Positions 60,599 to 64,000 of a stretch of 64,000 bases of DNA are shown piece after piece. Location: the NCBI RefSeq assembly GCF_900110535.1, contig NZ_FOJA01000001.1, positions 1,647,393 through 1,711,392 on the forward strand, read 5' to 3'. A program made the translations under genes and the position numbers. The notes beneath the pieces were generated by a model. That model searched no databases and was not told the origin of the DNA. It worked only from the letters and a program-made list of their open reading frames with translations. Every line of letters begins with the position of its first letter. Positions within the stretch are counted from its first letter, which is position 1. The DNA comes from Halobacterium jilantaiense (GTDB lineage: Archaea > Halobacteriota > Halobacteria > Halobacteriales > Halobacteriaceae).

Positions 60599-62805
60599 GT
60601 TCGAAGCAGCGCGCGTCGAAGGCCGAGCACATCCGCCGCGTGCTGGCGACCGAGGGCGACGCCGTCGCCGAGAACACGCAGGGGTTCAATCGGGGTCGGT
60701 ACGACTCCGTCGCCGACCTGGAGGACTACGAGGAGCTCAAAGACGAGGCGCGGGCCATCAAGGCGGACGCCATCGAGCGGCTCCCAGAGCTAATCGAGGA
60801 ATTGCGGGACGCCGTCGAGGCCAACGGCGGCACGCTCTACCTCGCCGACGACGCCGAGGACGCCAACGAGTACGTCCGCGAGGTGGTGGCGGACGCGGAC
60901 GGCGAGCGCGTCGTCAAGTCGAAGTCGATGACCAGCGAGGAACTGGAGTTGAACGAGGCCCTCGGCGAGGACGGCGTGGACGTCGTGGAGACCGACCTCG
61001 GCGAGTGGGTGCTGCAGGTCGCGGACGAAGCGCCCTCCCACATTGTCGCGCCGGCCATCCACAAGTCCCGGGAGAGCATCGCGGCGCTGTTCCGGGAGCG
61101 CTTCGACCCGGACCGCGACCTGGAGACGGCCGAAGACCTCACGATGTTCGCGCGGGAGAAGCTCGGCGAGCAGATTGCCGACGCCGACGTGGGCGTGACG
61201 GGCGCGAACTTCGTGACCGCGGACTCCGGGACGATGGCGCTCGTCACCAGCGAGGGCAACGCCCGGAAGACGGTGACGGCGACGGACACCCACGTCGCGG
61301 TCGCGGGCGTCGAGAAGGTGATTCCGTCCGTCGAGGACCTCCGGCCGTTCGTCGAACTCATCGGTCGGTCGGGCACCGGGCAGGACATCACCTCCTACCT
61401 CTCGCTGCTGACGCCGCCGGTCGGCTCCCCGACGCTGGACTTCCAGACCGACGAGACCGGGAGCCCCGAGGACCGCGAGTTCCACCTCGTGCTCGTGGAC
61501 AACGGCCGCATGGCGATGCGCGAGGACGACGACCTCCGGGAGACGCTGTACTGCATCCGGTGTTCGGCGTGCTCGAACTCGTGTGCGAACTTCCAGCAGG
61601 TCGGCGGCCACGCGTTCGGCGGGGAGACGTACTCCGGCGGCATCGCCACCGGCTGGGAGGCCGGCGTCGAGGGCCTCGACACCGCCGCCGAGTTCAACGA
61701 CCTCTGTACGGGCTGCACGCGGTGCGTGAACGCCTGCCCGGTCGGCATCGACATCCCGTGGATAAACACGGTCGTCCGCGACCGCGCGAACCGCAGCGAC
61801 CCGGGCGGCGACCTCGACTGGCTCGTCGAGGGGCTGACGACCGACGAGGAGCCCGGGGGTGTCGACATCCAGAAGCGCGTGTTCGGGAACTTCGAGACGC
61901 TCGCGAAACTCGGGTCGGCGTTCGCGCCGCTCTCGAACCGGGTCGCCGGCTCGTCGGTCGCGGGCGCGGCGATGGAGCGCGTCCTCGGCATCGACGACCG
62001 CCGGGACCTCCCGACCTTCGAGCGCGAGACGCTGAAGGACTGGGCGGCGGGGCGGCCCGACGTCCGGAACCCCGACCGCGAGGTCGTGCTGTTCCCCGAC
62101 CTCTACACGAACTACATGGACGTCGGCCGCGGGAAGGCCGCCGTCCGTGCGCTGGAGGCGCTGGGCGTCGACGTGACCGTCGCCGACGAGTGCGCGAGCG
62201 GCCGCGCCCCGCTCTCGCAGGGGATGGTCGCCACCGCCCGCGAGAAGGCCCAGCGGGTCGCCGCCGACCTGCGCCCGTACGTCGAGAACGGGAAGGACGT
62301 GGTCGTCATCGAACCAAGCGACCACGCCATCTTCCAGCGCGAGTACGAGCGCCTGCTGGACGAGCAGGACTACGAGGCGCTGGCGGCGAACAGCTACGAG
62401 GTCTTCGAGTACGTCTACGGGCTGCTGGAGAACGGTGCCAGCGAGACCAGCCTCGCCGCCGGCGACGGCCACGAGGTCGCGTACCACGGCCACTGCCAGC
62501 AGCGCACCCTCGGCGTCGACACCTACACCGTCGCGGTGCTGGACCGCCTCGGCTTCGACGTGGCGACCTCCGACGTGGAGTGCTGCGGGATGGCCGGCAG
62601 CTTCGGGTACAAGCGGGAGTACTACGACGTGAGCGTCGCCGTCGGCGAGGAACTGGCCGACCAGTTCACCACCGAGGAGACGGGCGACCGGCAGGTGGTC
62701 GCCAGCGGCACGTCGTGTCTCGACCAGCTCGACGACCTGCTCGACCGGCCGAGCACGCACCCGATAGAACTGGTCGCACCCCAGCCACACACCCGCGCTG
62801 AGTAG
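60595..62805 (+). CDS. LutB-LutA fusion, Fe-S lactate oxidation protein
   Basis: 736-residue fusion. The N-terminal about 300 residues are a LUD domain (GANFVTADSGTMALVTSEGN). Two ferredoxin clusters follow: CIRCSACSNSC from C320 and CTGCTRCVNACPVG from C371. The C-terminal about 250 residues are LutA/GlpC-type CCG domain material (YHGHCQQRTLG, ECCGMAGSFGY). In bacteria LutA and LutB are separate; here they are one chain. It likely oxidises L-lactate with LutC. Confidence 0.93.
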   Translation: MSSKQRASKAEHIRRVLATEGDAVAENTQGFNRGRYDSVADLEDYEELKDEARAIKADAIERLPELIEELRDAVEANGGTLYLADDAEDANEYVREVVADADGERVVKSKSMTSEELELNEALGEDGVDVVETDLGEWVLQVADEAPSHIVAPAIHKSRESIAALFRERFDPDRDLETAEDLTMFAREKLGEQIADADVGVTGANFVTADSGTMALVTSEGNARKTVTATDTHVAVAGVEKVIPSVEDLRPFVELIGRSGTGQDITSYLSLLTPPVGSPTLDFQTDETGSPEDREFHLVLVDNGRMAMREDDDLRETLYCIRCSACSNSCANFQQVGGHAFGGETYSGGIATGWEAGVEGLDTAAEFNDLCTGCTRCVNACPVGIDIPWINTVVRDRANRSDPGGDLDWLVEGLTTDEEPGGVDIQKRVFGNFETLAKLGSAFAPLSNRVAGSSVAGAAMERVLGIDDRRDLPTFERETLKDWAAGRPDVRNPDREVVLFPDLYTNYMDVGRGKAAVRALEALGVDVTVADECASGRAPLSQGMVATAREKAQRVAADLRPYVENGKDVVVIEPSDHAIFQREYERLLDEQDYEALAANSYEVFEYVYGLLENGASETSLAAGDGHEVAYHGHCQQRTLGVDTYTVAVLDRLGFDVATSDVECCGMAGSFGYKREYYDVSVAVGEELADQFTTEETGDRQVVASGTSCLDQLDDLLDRPSTHPIELVAPQPHTRAE

Positions 62806-62817
62806 GCGGGACCGGTC

Positions 62818-64000
62818 TCAGAGCGCGTCGGCGAGCTTCTCGACGGGGTGGGGCGGCTCGCCGTCGACGTCCACGTCGTCGCGCTCGCCGAGCTGGGTGC
62901 GACACGACGACCCGGGTGCAGTGACGGTGTCGGCGTCGCTCTCGCTCACCTGGTCGACGAGGATGTCACCGATTGCCTGACTCATCGAGTAGTGTTCGGC
63001 CTCGTAGCCGAAGCTCCCGGCCATGCCACAGCACGTGGAGTCCAGCGGGTCGACCTCGTAGCCCGCGCGCCGCAGGACGCCGACGGCGTGGTGGTCGCGC
63101 TGCTCGGCCGTCTGGTGGCAGTGGCCGTGGTACGCCAGCGACTCGCCGCTCGCGTCGAACCCCGCGCCCTCGTCCAGCCGGAAGCTGTCGAGGTACTCGC
63201 AGACACCGTACGTGTTCGCGGCGACGGCCTCGATGTCGGCGTCGGCGACGCCCGGGTCGGGAAGGAGGACATCGAGGTAGTCGCTCTGGAGCATCACGGC
63301 GTCAGACGGTTCGACGTAGGCGAGGTCCCAGCCGTCGCGGACCCGGGGAGCGAGCGCGTCGACGTTCTCGCGGGCCGTCTCGCGGGTGCGGTCGACGAGG
63401 CCGCGGGAGTACGCCGGCCGGCCGCTGTCCCCGACGCCGTCGGGCATCTCGACGTGGACGCCCGCGGCTTCGAGGACGCGCACCGCCGCCTTCCCCACGT
63501 CGACCTTGCTGTAGTTCGTGTACGGGTCGGGCAGCAGCAGGACCTTGCGGTCGGCAGCCGACTCGGGAATCCGGCTGCCGCCCCGGCGGTCGAACCACTT
63601 GCGGAGCGTCTCCCGCTGGAACTCGGGGAGGTCGCGCTCGGCCGCGATGCCGACGGTCTTCTCGGCGAGCGCGTCCGCGCCCGGGAGGCTGGTCGCCCAG
63701 TTCGAGAGCGGCGCGAACAGCGACCCGAGTTCGAGCAGTTCCTCCGTGTGGCCGAACACGCGGTCGATGAGGCTGACGCCGTTCTCTTGGTGGTCGGCGT
63801 GCTTGACCTCGGTCTTGAGCTTCGCCATGTCGACGCCGCTCGGGCAGTCCAGCTTGCAGCCCTTGCAGCCGACACAGAGGTCCATCACCTCGTGGAGGAA
63901 CTCGTCGTCGAGGGGGTCGTCGGGGAGGTTCCCGTTCATCGCCGACCGCAGCATGTTCGCGCGACCCCGGGTGCTGAGGACCTCCTCGTCGGCGGCGCGG
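62818..64000 (-). CDS. FAD/Fe-S dehydrogenase (D-lactate/glycolate type), C-terminal part
   Basis: Partial gene reaching the window's end in an open frame (preceded by STRGRANMLRSAM). Present are a ferredoxin cluster (DLCVGCKGCKLDCPSG) and a CCG domain with YHGHCHQTAEQ and STCCGMAGSFGYEAEHY. This arrangement is the end of large FAD-binding dehydrogenases fused to GlpC-type Fe-S domains. The N-terminal FAD part should lie beyond the window. Convergent with LutBA, 12 nt apart; the two CCG regions are clearly related. Confidence 0.85.
   Translation of the reverse strand, partial: RAADEEVLSTRGRANMLRSAMNGNLPDDPLDDEFLHEVMDLCVGCKGCKLDCPSGVDMAKLKTEVKHADHQENGVSLIDRVFGHTEELLELGSLFAPLSNWATSLPGADALAEKTVGIAAERDLPEFQRETLRKWFDRRGGSRIPESAADRKVLLLPDPYTNYSKVDVGKAAVRVLEAAGVHVEMPDGVGDSGRPAYSRGLVDRTRETARENVDALAPRVRDGWDLAYVEPSDAVMLQSDYLDVLLPDPGVADADIEAVAANTYGVCEYLDSFRLDEGAGFDASGESLAYHGHCHQTAEQRDHHAVGVLRRAGYEVDPLDSTCCGMAGSFGYEAEHYSMSQAIGDILVDQVSESDADTVTAPGSSCRTQLGERDDVDVDGEPPHPVEKLADAL

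Overview
The window is chromosomal DNA from a halophilic archaeon (class Halobacteria), probably Halobacterium or a close relative. The signs are very high GC, strongly acidic proteins, gene starts placed 25-32 nt after TTTAAG-like TATA boxes (near-leaderless transcripts), archaeal-type information genes (RadA, aIF6, L39e, L31e, SRP54, FtsY, NMD3-like, prefoldin) and a DpsA that resembles the Halobacterium salinarum protein as I remember it. The genus is an inference; no database search was possible. One tRNA is present. I see no rRNA, CRISPR array, insertion sequence or prophage.

Layout. 1-4758: phosphate uptake operon pstC (cut by the window edge)-pstA-pstB-phoU plus an AbrB-PhoU regulator. 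4794-10314: a YkgJ-type Cys-cluster protein, an XPD-like Fe-S helicase, small proteins, a Taw2/Trm5-like tRNA enzyme and an NMD3-like protein. 10512-15403: radA, sufS-sufU and a TPR/DUF424 operon. 15458-21080: thpR, L39e-L31e-aIF6-prefoldin alpha-ftsY, and srp54. 21120-25212: membrane proteins, including an MgtE membrane domain split over two genes, and a UPF0200/UPF0201 pair. 25299-32838: tRNA-Arg(TCT), an acetyltransferase, an M29 aminopeptidase, threonine aldolase, a membrane-anchored HTH regulator, a phosphodiesterase, a ZnT9-like CDF transporter and dpsA. 32941-36335: a second XPD-like helicase and an RNA ligase/phosphoesterase-family protein.

36641-45679 is a complete arginine pathway of the carrier-protein type: argG-argH, then lysW-like argW, argX, argC, argB, argD, argE and argF. 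Glutamate is attached to ArgW by ArgX and converted on the carrier by ArgB, ArgC and ArgD. Ornithine is released by ArgE and turned into arginine by ArgF, ArgG and ArgH. Two near-leaderless promoters are visible, one before an Arg-rich leader ORF upstream of argG and one before argW. 45740-53779 holds a YbjQ protein, threonine synthase, two tandem duplicated 7TM histidine kinases, an MFS transporter and a Tat lipoprotein. 53814-64000 holds a thioesterase, serA and serB, a bacterio-opsin-activator-type HTH protein, a hydrolase, a DUF7344-like protein, a divergent rhomboid protease, and a lactate-oxidation locus (LutC-like, a LutB-LutA fusion, and the end of an FAD/Fe-S dehydrogenase).

The most unusual signal runs across the window. 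Clusters of short hairpins (5-12 bp stems, small loops) occur upstream of radA, between aIF6 and pfdA, after the tRNA, between convergent genes (27 kb), after the second helicase (35.2-35.5 kb), between argC and argB, and in frame inside the first histidine kinase. In the kinase the ATP-binding N-box motif AVEHG is repeated three times with hairpin spacers. The tandem paralogue lacks the insertion, and one stem has changed by compensating synonymous substitutions. Together these look like a family of palindromic elements that enter genes and intergenic gaps, comparable in kind to bacterial in-frame palindromic elements. This is my main candidate for an undescribed system.
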